From an uncultured Verrucomicrobiota bacterium (GTDB taxonomy: Bacteria > Verrucomicrobiota > Verrucomicrobiia > Verrucomicrobiales > Verrucomicrobiaceae), in assembly GCA_903838675.1 (NCBI GenBank), contig CAILZI010000102.1, forward strand, positions 57,000-120,999: DNA of 64,000 nt, given 5' to 3'. Below the pieces are notes generated by a model, which searched no databases, had not been told where the DNA came from, and saw only the letters and a list, made by a program, of their open reading frames with translations. Made by a program: the position numbers and the translations under genes. This document shows, piece after piece, positions 55,706 through 60,065 of this stretch; position 1 is the stretch's first letter, and each line of letters starts with the position of its first letter.

Positions 55706-55828
55706 ACGAAACGGCTTCCCCGGGAGGTGTGCCATAAACACCGAAACATCCGCCGTGAAATACCTGTGGGTGCGACGCCAGCGATGGAGTGACCAACACT
55801 CCATCCCGTGCGTGGCAGCGGTGTTCGT
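55706..55828 (+). ncRNA. Candidate circularly permuted tRNA-like RNA (CAU)
   Basis: Parts appear in permuted order: anticodon-like arm GGTGT-GCCATAA-ACACC (55726-55742), a weak T-arm with loop TGCGACG, then a 9-bp acceptor helix GATGGAGTG/CACTCCATC (55783-55791 / 55797-55805) closed by ACCAA, then a D-arm-like CCG...CGG (55806-55821). Short flanking complementarity (acgaa / ttcgt) would close it. The joined acceptor with CCA in the loop parallels the permuted module at 59760-59919. Model by eye; moderate to low certainty. Confidence 0.4.
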
Positions 55829-55836
55829 TCTTTATT

Positions 55837-55954
55837 TGGCAGATCACCTCACAACGAGGCTGATCTGCCATTCAAGGGCGCGGAGCACGGTAACAGGTGG
55901 TGTAACCTTGGGAGAGTGTACAGTGGCATGACTGTCTCCGTGTCCTTGAATGGC
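55837..55954 (+). repeat. Two overlapping hairpins before the tRNA array
   Basis: TGGCAGATCA (55837-55846) pairs with TGATCTGCCA (55861-55870). GCCATTCAAGG (55867-55877) pairs with CCTTGAATGGC (55944-55954). They share GCCA, so full pairing of both is mutually exclusive. The first helix ends in G-CCA like a tRNA acceptor. Confidence 0.6.
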
Positions 55955-55975
55955 AGAACGGGAAGATTTTCCAAT

Positions 55976-56110
55976 ACGGCGGTGGCAGACAAGCAATGCA
56001 CGGGTCTCCAAAACCCGAAGATGTGGGCGCGATATTGCGCTACGCGCCATGCCAATAGGCTTCGCGTGGAGACAGCCGCTCACGCGGCATGGCATTCACC
56101 CACCGTGCCA
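55976..56110 (+). tRNA. tRNA-Trp(CCA) with T-loop insertion
   Basis: Anticodon arm CGGGT-CTCCAAA-ACCCG, D-arm GCA...TGC, acceptor ACGGCGG/CCACCGT (one C-A mismatch), discriminator G and encoded CCA. The gene is 135 nt because about 60 nt separate the two strands of the T-stem (GTGGG at 56023; TTCAC at 56095). An alternative pairing uses CCCAC. The insert resembles that in tRNA-Ser(CGA). Confidence 0.65.
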
Positions 56111-56130
56111 GTTCATTCCAAATCAAGAAC

Positions 56131-56217
56131 GCGGCGGTAGATCGTTAAAGAGGCGACCTGGACTGTAACCCCAGTGCTCATCGAGACCACACGGAGCATT
56201 ACCGTGACGCCGCACCA
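56131..56217 (+). tRNA. tRNA-Tyr(GTA)
   Basis: 87 nt with a long variable arm as expected for Tyr. Anticodon loop CTGTAAC, T-arm CACGG-AGCATTA-CCGTG (no TTC), acceptor GCGGCGG/ACGCCGC (last pair mismatched), A-CCA encoded. Confidence 0.85.
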
Positions 56218-56227
56218 TTTTTTAAAT

Positions 56228-56300
56228 TGCAGGGAGAGCCAGTGCTCTGACGGGTTTCATAAGCCTGTCTTGGTTGGTGCAACTCCATCCCCTGCGTCCA
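56228..56300 (+). tRNA. tRNA with CAT anticodon (Met or Ile2), first copy
   Basis: 73 nt. D-arm AGAGC-CAGT-GCTCT, anticodon loop TTCATAA, T-loop TGCAACT on a weak stem, acceptor TGCAGGG/CCCTGCG, T-CCA. Sequence alone does not separate Met from lysidine-modified Ile. Confidence 0.75.
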
Positions 56301-56306
56301 TTTCAA

Positions 56307-56383
56307 GGTCTGTTAGCTCAGTTCAGTAGAGCGCCCGCTTGTCGAGCGGAGGGTCGCGGGAGCAAAGCCCGCACGGACCGCCA
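56307..56383 (+). tRNA. tRNA-Asp(GTC)
   Basis: 77 nt. Acceptor GGTCTGT/ACGGACC, D-arm GCTC...GAGC without GG in the loop, anticodon loop TTGTCGA, T-arm GCGGG-AGCAAAG-CCCGC, G-CCA. The G discriminator suits Asp. Confidence 0.9.
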
Positions 56384-56391
56384 TTTCCAAA

Positions 56392-56466
56392 GGGACCGTA
56401 GTGTAGAAGGCTGCACGGCTGGTTTGCACCCAGCAAGCGACGGAGCATTACCGTCCGGCTCCACCA
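56392..56466 (+). tRNA. tRNA-Ala(TGC)
   Basis: 75 nt. Anticodon arm GCTGG-TTTGCAC-CCAGC, T-arm GACGG-AGCATTA-CCGTC, acceptor GGGACCG/CGGCTCC with A-CCA. The third acceptor pair is G-U, the universal alanine identity element, despite the odd T-loop. Confidence 0.9.
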
Positions 56467-56474
56467 TTTCAGAA

Positions 56475-56548
56475 TCCTCGGTGATCTAACAGTAGGATGC
56501 CGCTCTGTTAAAGCGGCTGTGTTGGTGCGAATCCAACCTGAGGAGCCA
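56475..56548 (+). tRNA. tRNA-Asn(GTT)
   Basis: 74 nt. Acceptor TCCTCGG/CTGAGGA, anticodon arm CCGCT-CTGTTAA-AGCGG, T-loop TGCGAAT, G-CCA (Asn discriminator G). Confidence 0.9.
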
Positions 56549-56555
56549 GTTTCAT

Positions 56556-56634
56556 GCCCGCAAGGTGTAATAGAGTATGCATACGCCGCTTCTAACGGCC
56601 GTGGTTCCAGGTGCGAGTCCTGGTGTGGGCACCT
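56556..56634 (+). tRNA. tRNA-Arg(TCT), 3' CCT in place of CCA
   Basis: Acceptor GCCCGCA/TGTGGGC, anticodon arm GCCG-CTTCTAA-CGGC, T-arm CCAGG-TGCGAGT-CCTGG. After discriminator A the DNA reads CCT, the only clear array member without an encoded CCA. Confidence 0.82.
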
Positions 56635-56640
56635 TTTAAA

Positions 56641-56794
56641 GGAGCACGTCCGGCATAGACGAGGAAACGGTCCCGAAAACCGCTGCGCCCCATTAAAGCG
56701 TCCAGAGTGCGATTGCCTCTTCCGAGGCCATACCAAATGCGCCGAGCGTCCAAATGATGCGCTATCGCGCCAAGCATTCTCTGGTGCTCCGCCA
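56641..56794 (+). tRNA. tRNA-Ser(CGA) with 64-nt T-loop insertion
   Basis: Perfect acceptor GGAGCAC/GTGCTCC, G-CCA (Ser discriminator), anticodon loop CCCGAAA, long variable arm, T-stem CAGAG (56703-56707)/CTCTG (56779-56783). The T-loop spans 71 nt. Removing 56709-56772, itself bounded by GCGAT/ATCGC and ending GCCA, leaves a 7-nt loop TAGCATT. Confidence 0.75.
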
Positions 56795-56804
56795 ATTTTT
56801 TCAT

Positions 56805-56878
56805 CCCTCAGTAGCTCAACCGCAGAGCCGCCGGCCGATAACCGGCAGACCGTGGAGCATCACCACGCCGAGGGACCA
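56805..56878 (+). tRNA. tRNA-Ile(GAT)
   Basis: 74 nt. D-arm GCTCAACCGCAGAGC, anticodon arm GCCGG-CCGATAA-CCGGC, T-arm CGTGG-AGCATCA-CCACG, acceptor CCCTCAG/CCGAGGG with one mismatch, A-CCA. Confidence 0.9.
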
Positions 56879-56890
56879 TTTTTAAAAACA

Positions 56891-56965
56891 CGCTGGATGG
56901 CTCAGACAGATGAGCGGCGGATTGAAGATCCGCAGAGGTGGGCGCGCTACCCACTCCAGCGGCCA
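56891..56965 (+). tRNA. tRNA-Phe(GAA)
   Basis: 75 nt. Perfect acceptor CGCTGGA/TCCAGCG, anticodon arm GCGGA-TTGAAGA-TCCGC, T-arm GTGGG-CGCGCTA-CCCAC lacking both U55 and A58. G-CCA; a G discriminator is unusual for Phe. Confidence 0.9.
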
Positions 56966-56972
56966 TTTCATT

Positions 56973-57047
56973 GCGGCATTGATGTAACAGCAAGCATTTC
57001 TGTCTTCCAAACAGAGCGCGTCGGGGCAGCACCGACATGCCGCACCA
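56973..57047 (+). tRNA. tRNA-Gly(TCC)
   Basis: 75 nt. Perfect acceptor GCGGCAT/ATGCCGC, anticodon arm TCTGT-CTTCCAA-ACAGA, T-arm GTCGG-GGCAGCA-CCGAC, A-CCA. Confidence 0.9.
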
Positions 57048-57056
57048 CTTTCAAAT

Positions 57057-57132
57057 TCCTCCGTGGCCGACATAGAAAGGCACCGATTTCGTAAATCGGA
57101 TCATGTGGGTGCAAAACCCACCGGCGGATCCA
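57057..57132 (+). tRNA. tRNA-Thr(CGT)
   Basis: 76 nt. Acceptor TCCTCCG/CGGCGGA, anticodon arm CCGAT-TTCGTAA-ATCGG, T-arm GTGGG-TGCAAAA-CCCAC, T-CCA. Confidence 0.9.
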
Positions 57133-57142
57133 TTTCAACACA

Positions 57143-57216
57143 CCCTTCATAGTGTAACAGCAGCATTCTTCGTTGTGAACGAAGCGGTGCCGGGGCAGAA
57201 CCGGCTGAGGGAACCA
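57143..57216 (+). tRNA. tRNA-His(GTG)
   Basis: 74 nt. Anticodon arm CTTCG-TTGTGAA-CGAAG, T-arm GCCGG-GGCAGAA-CCGGC, acceptor CCCTTCA/TGAGGGA with a mismatched first pair, A-CCA. It lacks the G-1:C73 pair normally needed by HisRS. Confidence 0.88.
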
Positions 57217-57224
57217 TTTCAATT

Positions 57225-57300
57225 CGTGCGCACGGCGAAGTCGGCGAGCCAGTGGTTTGCAAGTCCACGTTACCCGGTGCGAGTCCGGGGCGCACGTCCA
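57225..57300 (+). tRNA. tRNA-Cys(GCA)
   Basis: 76 nt. Perfect acceptor CGTGCGC/GCGCACG, anticodon GCA in a loop closed by GTGG/CCAC, T-arm CCCGG-TGCGAGT-CCGGG, T-CCA (U73 is the Cys identity base). Confidence 0.9.
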
Positions 57301-57309
57301 CTTTTTCAT

Positions 57310-57386
57310 CGGATACGAGAGAGCCAGCCGTTCTCGCTTGGTTTGGGACCAAGACACGCCCGGGGCAGCACCGGGGTATCCGACCA
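57310..57386 (+). tRNA. tRNA-Pro(TGG)
   Basis: 77 nt. Perfect acceptor CGGATAC/GTATCCG, D-arm GAGA...TCTC, anticodon arm CTTGG-TTTGGGA-CCAAG, T-arm CCCGG-GGCAGCA-CCGGG, A-CCA. Confidence 0.9.
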
Positions 57387-57393
57387 TTTTCAT

Positions 57394-57469
57394 GGGTCTG
57401 TAGCTTAACAGTCAGAGCGTCGGGCTCATAACCCGGAAGGTGCTGGTGCAAGTCCAGCCGGACCGACCA
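57394..57469 (+). tRNA. tRNA-Met(CAT), initiator-like
   Basis: 76 nt. Anticodon arm TCGGG-CTCATAA-CCCGG has the three consecutive G-C pairs of initiator tRNA, and the first acceptor position is mismatched (G opposite G; GGGTCTG/CGGACCG). T-arm GCTGG-TGCAAGT-CCAGC, A-CCA. Confidence 0.87.
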
Positions 57470-57478
57470 TTTCAAAAC

Positions 57479-57554
57479 AGCCTTGTAGCTCAATCAGCAG
57501 AGCATCCGCCTTTGAAGCGGAGAGTTGGTGGTGCGAATCCACCCGAGGCTGCCA
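57479..57554 (+). tRNA. tRNA-Gln(TTG)
   Basis: 76 nt. Acceptor AGCCTTG/CGAGGCT, anticodon arm TCCGC-CTTTGAA-GCGGA, T-arm GGTGG-TGCGAAT-CCACC, G-CCA. Confidence 0.9.
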
Positions 57555-57561
57555 GTTTCAT

Positions 57562-57636
57562 GCCCATCTAGTCCAATGCAGAGACAACCGCCTCAGAAGC
57601 GGTCCAGTGCGGGTGCGAGTCCTGCCATGGGCACCA
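57562..57636 (+). tRNA. tRNA-Leu(CAG) with short variable loop
   Basis: 75 nt. Anticodon arm ACCGC-CTCAGAA-GCGGT, T-arm GCGGG-TGCGAGT-CCTGC, acceptor GCCCATC/CATGGGC, A-CCA. The variable loop is only 5 nt, whereas bacterial tRNA-Leu normally has a long variable arm. Confidence 0.85.
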
Positions 57637-57642
57637 TTTATT

Positions 57643-57718
57643 GCCTGCGTAGTCCAACAGCAGAGACTGCCGCTTCAAAACCGGCAAAGTACGAGTGCAA
57701 CTCTCGCCGCAGGCACCA
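57643..57718 (+). tRNA. tRNA-Leu(CAA) with short variable loop
   Basis: 76 nt. Perfect acceptor GCCTGCG/CGCAGGC, anticodon CAA, T-loop TGCAACT, A-CCA, 5-nt variable loop. Paralogous to the preceding Leu gene. Confidence 0.85.
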
Positions 57719-57725
57719 TTTCAAG

Positions 57726-57801
57726 GTCTCCGTAGCTCAGTAGAAAGAGTGGCTGATTACGAATCAGCAGGCCGCAGGTGCGAACCCTGCCGGAGACACC
57801 A
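57726..57801 (+). tRNA. tRNA-Arg(ACG)
   Basis: 76 nt. Perfect acceptor GTCTCCG/CGGAGAC, anticodon arm GCTGA-TTACGAA-TCAGC, T-arm GCAGG-TGCGAAC-CCTGC, A-CCA. Confidence 0.92.
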
Positions 57802-57808
57802 CTTCAAT

Positions 57809-57884
57809 GCTCCCGTAGCTCAATGTACAGAGCGCCGCGCTTCGAACGCGGAGGCTGGAGGCGAAAGTCCTTCCGGGAGTGCCA
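57809..57884 (+). tRNA. tRNA-Arg(TCG)
   Basis: 76 nt. Acceptor GCTCCCG/CGGGAGT, anticodon arm CCGCG-CTTCGAA-CGCGG, T-loop CGAAAGT on a GGAGG/CCTTC stem, G-CCA. Confidence 0.88.
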
Positions 57885-57893
57885 CTTCGTCAT

Positions 57894-58069
57894 GGAACGT
57901 CAACCGGACCAGCGAACCGGGGCTCGGTGCTAACGAGATCGTGCCGCTATCGTGCGGCATGAGGAGCAGTTGATTCGCCCACCGCCTCACGGCGGGCTGA
58001 CCCTGCGGGCTGCCTTCGGCAGTCTGTCTCGTTCCCACGCCGGGGAACTCGGTTCTCTGCGTTCCGCCA
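57894..58069 (+). tRNA. tRNA-Ser(GCT) with ~80-nt T-loop insertion
   Basis: 176 nt. Acceptor GGAACGT/GCGTTCC, G-CCA, anticodon arm CTCG-GTGCTAA-CGAG, variable arm TGCCGC/GCGGCA. T-stem GAGGA (57961-57965)/TTCTC (58053-58057) encloses ~87 nt with three internal hairpins. The insert is unlike those in Trp and Ser(CGA). Confidence 0.7.
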
Positions 58070-58078
58070 TTTTTCAAT

Positions 58079-58155
58079 GCCCACGAATGCAAAGTCGTCG
58101 CGCGACAGGTCCTTCAAATCTGTCTTAGCGGGTGCGAGTCCCGCCGTGGGTGCCA
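58079..58155 (+). tRNA. tRNA-Glu(TTC)
   Basis: 77 nt. Acceptor GCCCACG/CGTGGGT, anticodon loop CCTTCAA (C at position 33 in place of U), T-arm GCGGG-TGCGAGT-CCCGC, G-CCA. Confidence 0.87.
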
Positions 58156-58158
58156 TTT

Positions 58159-58233
58159 CGGTCCAAAGCTTAGACAGCGAAGCAGCCGGCTTTTAACCGG
58201 CATAGCAGGGTGCATGTCCCTGTGGACCGACCA
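58159..58233 (+). tRNA. tRNA-Lys(TTT)
   Basis: 75 nt. Perfect acceptor CGGTCCA/TGGACCG, anticodon arm GCCGG-CTTTTAA-CCGGC, T-arm CAGGG-TGCATGT-CCCTG, A-CCA. Confidence 0.92.
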
Positions 58234-58239
58234 TTTATC

Positions 58240-58313
58240 CGCCTGTTGGTGAAACAGCATCACGTCTGGCTTACATCCAGAAATCGAGGGGGCAGATCCT
58301 TCACGGGCGACCA
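58240..58313 (+). tRNA. tRNA-Val(TAC)
   Basis: 74 nt. Acceptor CGCCTGT/ACGGGCG, anticodon arm TCTGG-CTTACAT-CCAGA, T-arm GAGGG-GGCAGAT-CCTTC, A-CCA. It ends 5 nt before the first Y-RNA-like element. Confidence 0.9.
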
Positions 58314-58318
58314 TGCTT

Positions 58319-58452
58319 TTGCGGCAGTGAGAACGGAGTTACTTCGTAGCTCATCGGTAGAGCACTTGTGATAAACAGGTGGCAGCAGGTTCGAGTCCTG
58401 CCGAACGGCCGGGAAATCGGCTGTTCAACACTTCGTTCGACTTCCTCCGCAA
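58319..58452 (+). ncRNA. Y-RNA-like element 1 with tRNA-like module
   Basis: Outer stem TTGCGG (58319-58324)/CCGCAA (58447-58452), conserved internal loop CAGTGA / GACTTCCT, inner stem GAACGGAG/CTTCGTTC, then the conserved TTACTTCG. The enclosed module has a D-arm GCTCATCGGTAGAGC with GG, an anticodon-like arm and a canonical T-arm GCAGG-TTCGAGT-CCTGC in normal order. A T-run follows. Architecture matches bacterial YrlA-type RNAs: a Ro-binding stem plus a tRNA mimic. Confidence 0.75.
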
Positions 58453-58611
58453 TTTTTCATTTCAACACCCATCCAATCCTATGAACACACATACCAACTA
58501 GTCAGCGCATCTTCCCGCTGGCGTCATCCTTGTTTGGAAGATCGCTGTCACATCCGTCCAGCGTGCCTGTTCGCGGGCAGATCGAACGGATGATGATTCG
58601 ATGATTCCTAT

Positions 58612-59424
58612 ATGAAACTCAAACATCTCGAACGTGCGTTTGAATCCATCGGTGCACGGCTTCATGTGGAGGCTCCGGTTCGAAACCGGGGTAACTCTTC
58701 GGGATACTCGCTCGACATCGGTCATGACCGTCATGGACAGTTCTTCGCCCTTCGCGGCGATGACGTGAGCTTTGCGGAGGTAGAGTTCTCCCTGCTGAAC
58801 AAGCAGGAGGACAACCGCCACCTGCTGCTCCTCGTGAAAAACGAGGACAGCAAACGCAAGGATCGCTTTCTGTGCGGTCACGATGAGCGTGAATGGTTTG
58901 TCGCCGCTGTTCCAGGCACTGCATCCACCGTGGTGCAGGCCAAGGAGGCGCTCAAACCAGCTCCCGTACGCCAGGCGCAGGCTCGCAAGAACCTGAATGC
59001 CCGCCAGGCCAACACCCGGCATAACGCGGCCTTCCGCCGTCAGGGTGAGTGGTTCTTCGTGCCCGTGGAAAAACCAATGGCCGTCGATCCCAAGCTCATC
59101 CTGCGTCACGAGCCCATCTCACGCGGAGGCGGCAGCAAGCCGCACCTCGTTGAGCAGCTCTTCCGCACTGGCGGCGAAGTGGTCTATGTCAATCGACAGC
59201 ATCCGCAGGGCATCTCGGAGGCTCAGTATGCCAAACTGATCCGCCGAAACCCTGCTGCCAAGAAGTGGATATGGCAGACCATGCGTCGCAATCCGGGTGT
59301 CTATGCCCGGGGTGCGATTCGTCATGCCGACCATGCCACCATCGTGCTTCACGACTGGCACCAGGTATTGATGAACGAGGAGCACCGTGCTCCTTCGCGC
59401 AGCAATCTGGCCTTCCTCGATTGA
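58612..59424 (+). CDS. Unrecognised protein inside the Y-RNA/tRNA island
   Basis: 270 residues, basic and rich in Arg, Asn and His. No signal peptide or membrane helix. Notable stretches: NRGNSSGYSLDIGHDRHGQFF (~25-45), HLLLLVKNEDSKRKDRFLCG, ARKNLNARQANTRHNAAFRRQGEWFFVPV (~125-150) and HADHATIVLHDWHQVLMNEEHR near the end. I recognise no domain. It sits between Y-RNA-like element 1 and elements 2-5 and upstream of rsr, on the same strand, so an RNA-binding or RNP role is a fair inference. Composition is like the flanking genes. Confidence 0.8.
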   Translation: MKLKHLERAFESIGARLHVEAPVRNRGNSSGYSLDIGHDRHGQFFALRGDDVSFAEVEFSLLNKQEDNRHLLLLVKNEDSKRKDRFLCGHDEREWFVAAVPGTASTVVQAKEALKPAPVRQAQARKNLNARQANTRHNAAFRRQGEWFFVPVEKPMAVDPKLILRHEPISRGGGSKPHLVEQLFRTGGEVVYVNRQHPQGISEAQYAKLIRRNPAAKKWIWQTMRRNPGVYARGAIRHADHATIVLHDWHQVLMNEEHRAPSRSNLAFLD

Positions 59425-59452
59425 TTCAATCCAATACGTTCAATCCTTGTGC

Positions 59453-59479
59453 GTGCGGCATGCTGCAAGTGTGCCGCAC
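59453..59479 (+). terminator. Hairpin after the unknown gene, weak terminator candidate
   Basis: GTGCGGCA (59453-59460) pairs with TGCCGCAC (59472-59479); 11-nt loop. Only a mixed gcatttcatt follows, so termination is uncertain. Confidence 0.4.
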
Positions 59480-59502
59480 GCATTTCATTATAGTACACGA
59501 CT

Positions 59503-59596
59503 CTGAGGCAGTGAGGCCGGGGATACTCCGGAAATCATGGGTTCAAATCCCATCATCCTGGCAACAGGGTGAAGCCCTGGCCGGCTTTCTCCTCAG
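59503..59596 (+). ncRNA. Y-RNA-like element 2, reduced tRNA mimic
   Basis: Outer stem CTGAGG (59503-59508)/CCTCAG (59591-59596), CAGTGAG / TTTCT loop, inner stem GCCGG/CCGGC, then GATACTCCG. Inside is a T-arm ATGGG-TTCAAAT-CCCAT and a joined acceptor helix CATCCTG/CAGGGTG closed by GCAA; the D- and anticodon arms are missing. A T-rich tract follows. Confidence 0.72.
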
Positions 59597-59614
59597 ATTT
59601 TCTTTTTTCAATTT

Positions 59615-59750
59615 CGCGGCAGTGAAGACAGGATTTCTTCGCCCTCATACGCCAACTGAAGTGCGGTGCCCATGAGCTGGGGTTCGGCGAAAGCCGGATC
59701 CGGGTTCGATTCCCGGCTCCTCAGTTAGAGCCTGTCTGCTTTTCTCCGCG
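59615..59750 (+). ncRNA. Y-RNA-like element 3
   Basis: Outer stem CGCGG (59615-59619)/CCGCG (59746-59750), CAGTGAA / TGCTTTTCT loop, inner stem GACAGG/CCTGTC, then ATTTCTTCG. Inside: a hairpin TTCGGC-gaaa-GCCGGA like a class II variable arm, a canonical T-arm CCGGG-TTCGATT-CCCGG and a short joined acceptor GCTC/GAGC. Confidence 0.72.
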
Positions 59751-59759
59751 GATTCCTTT

Positions 59760-59919
59760 TTGGGGCAGTGAGACTGGAGATACTTCGCTGTTAACGAAGA
59801 GGTCGCCGGTTCGAATCCGGCTTGGCCCACCCAACACGGGCCAATAGCTCAGTGGTAGAGCGCTGCAGCTTCGGGCAGTCATGCCTGAGGCTGGTCGCTC
59901 CGGTCACTTTTCTCCCCAA
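59760..59919 (+). ncRNA. Y-RNA-like element 4 with permuted tRNA-Asn module
   Basis: Outer stem TTGGGG (59760-59765)/CCCCAA (59914-59919), CAGTGA / ACTTTTCT loop, inner stem GACTGGAG/CTCCGGTC. Inside, in permuted order: anticodon arm CTTCG-CTGTTAA-CGAAG (GTT), variable loop, T-arm GCCGG-TTCGAAT-CCGGC, acceptor 3' strand TTGGCCC, linker acccaacac, acceptor 5' strand GGGCCAA, then D-arm GCTC-AGTGGTA-GAGC. An extra hairpin (~59870-59895) precedes the inner stem. Confidence 0.78.
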
Positions 59920-59944
59920 ATCCTTTTCCGAAATCAAGCACACC

Positions 59945-60044
59945 ATGCGGCAGTGACGCCGGGGTTACTTCGGGACCTGAGACGGCCTTCCAGCCATCAG
60001 GCGGCTCATTACGAGCCGGTCTCCCTGGCAAACTTCCTCCGCAT
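59945..60044 (+). ncRNA. Y-RNA-like element 5, just upstream of rsr
   Basis: Outer stem ATGCGG (59945-59950)/CCGCAT (60039-60044), CAGTGAC / AAACTTCCT loop, inner stem GCCGGGG/CCCTGGC, then TTACTTCG. The interior has no recognisable T-arm, so the tRNA mimic is lost. It ends 21 nt before the rsr start codon. Confidence 0.7.
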
Positions 60045-60065
60045 TCCACCCAACAAATCAACATC

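Noticed and set aside
55622..55792. 56-codon ORF in the leader of the tRNA island
   Set aside because: Overlaps the candidate permuted tRNA-like structure, has no ribosome-binding site and no recognisable similarity; could be a second short leader peptide but support is too thin.
56708..56778. Reading the Ser(CGA) insert as an independent tRNA-Gly(TCC)
   Set aside because: The CTTCCGA loop lacks a proper 5-bp stem and there is no normal T-arm; an insertion in tRNA-Ser explains the perfect outer acceptor and T-stem better.
55976..58313. CRISPR array
   Set aside because: Regular spacing of 75-77 bp comes from tRNA genes; there is no constant repeat and no cas gene.
55605..58314. Numerous short frames across the tRNA array on both strands
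   Set aside because: They cross tRNA genes and Y-like RNAs; none has protein-like composition.
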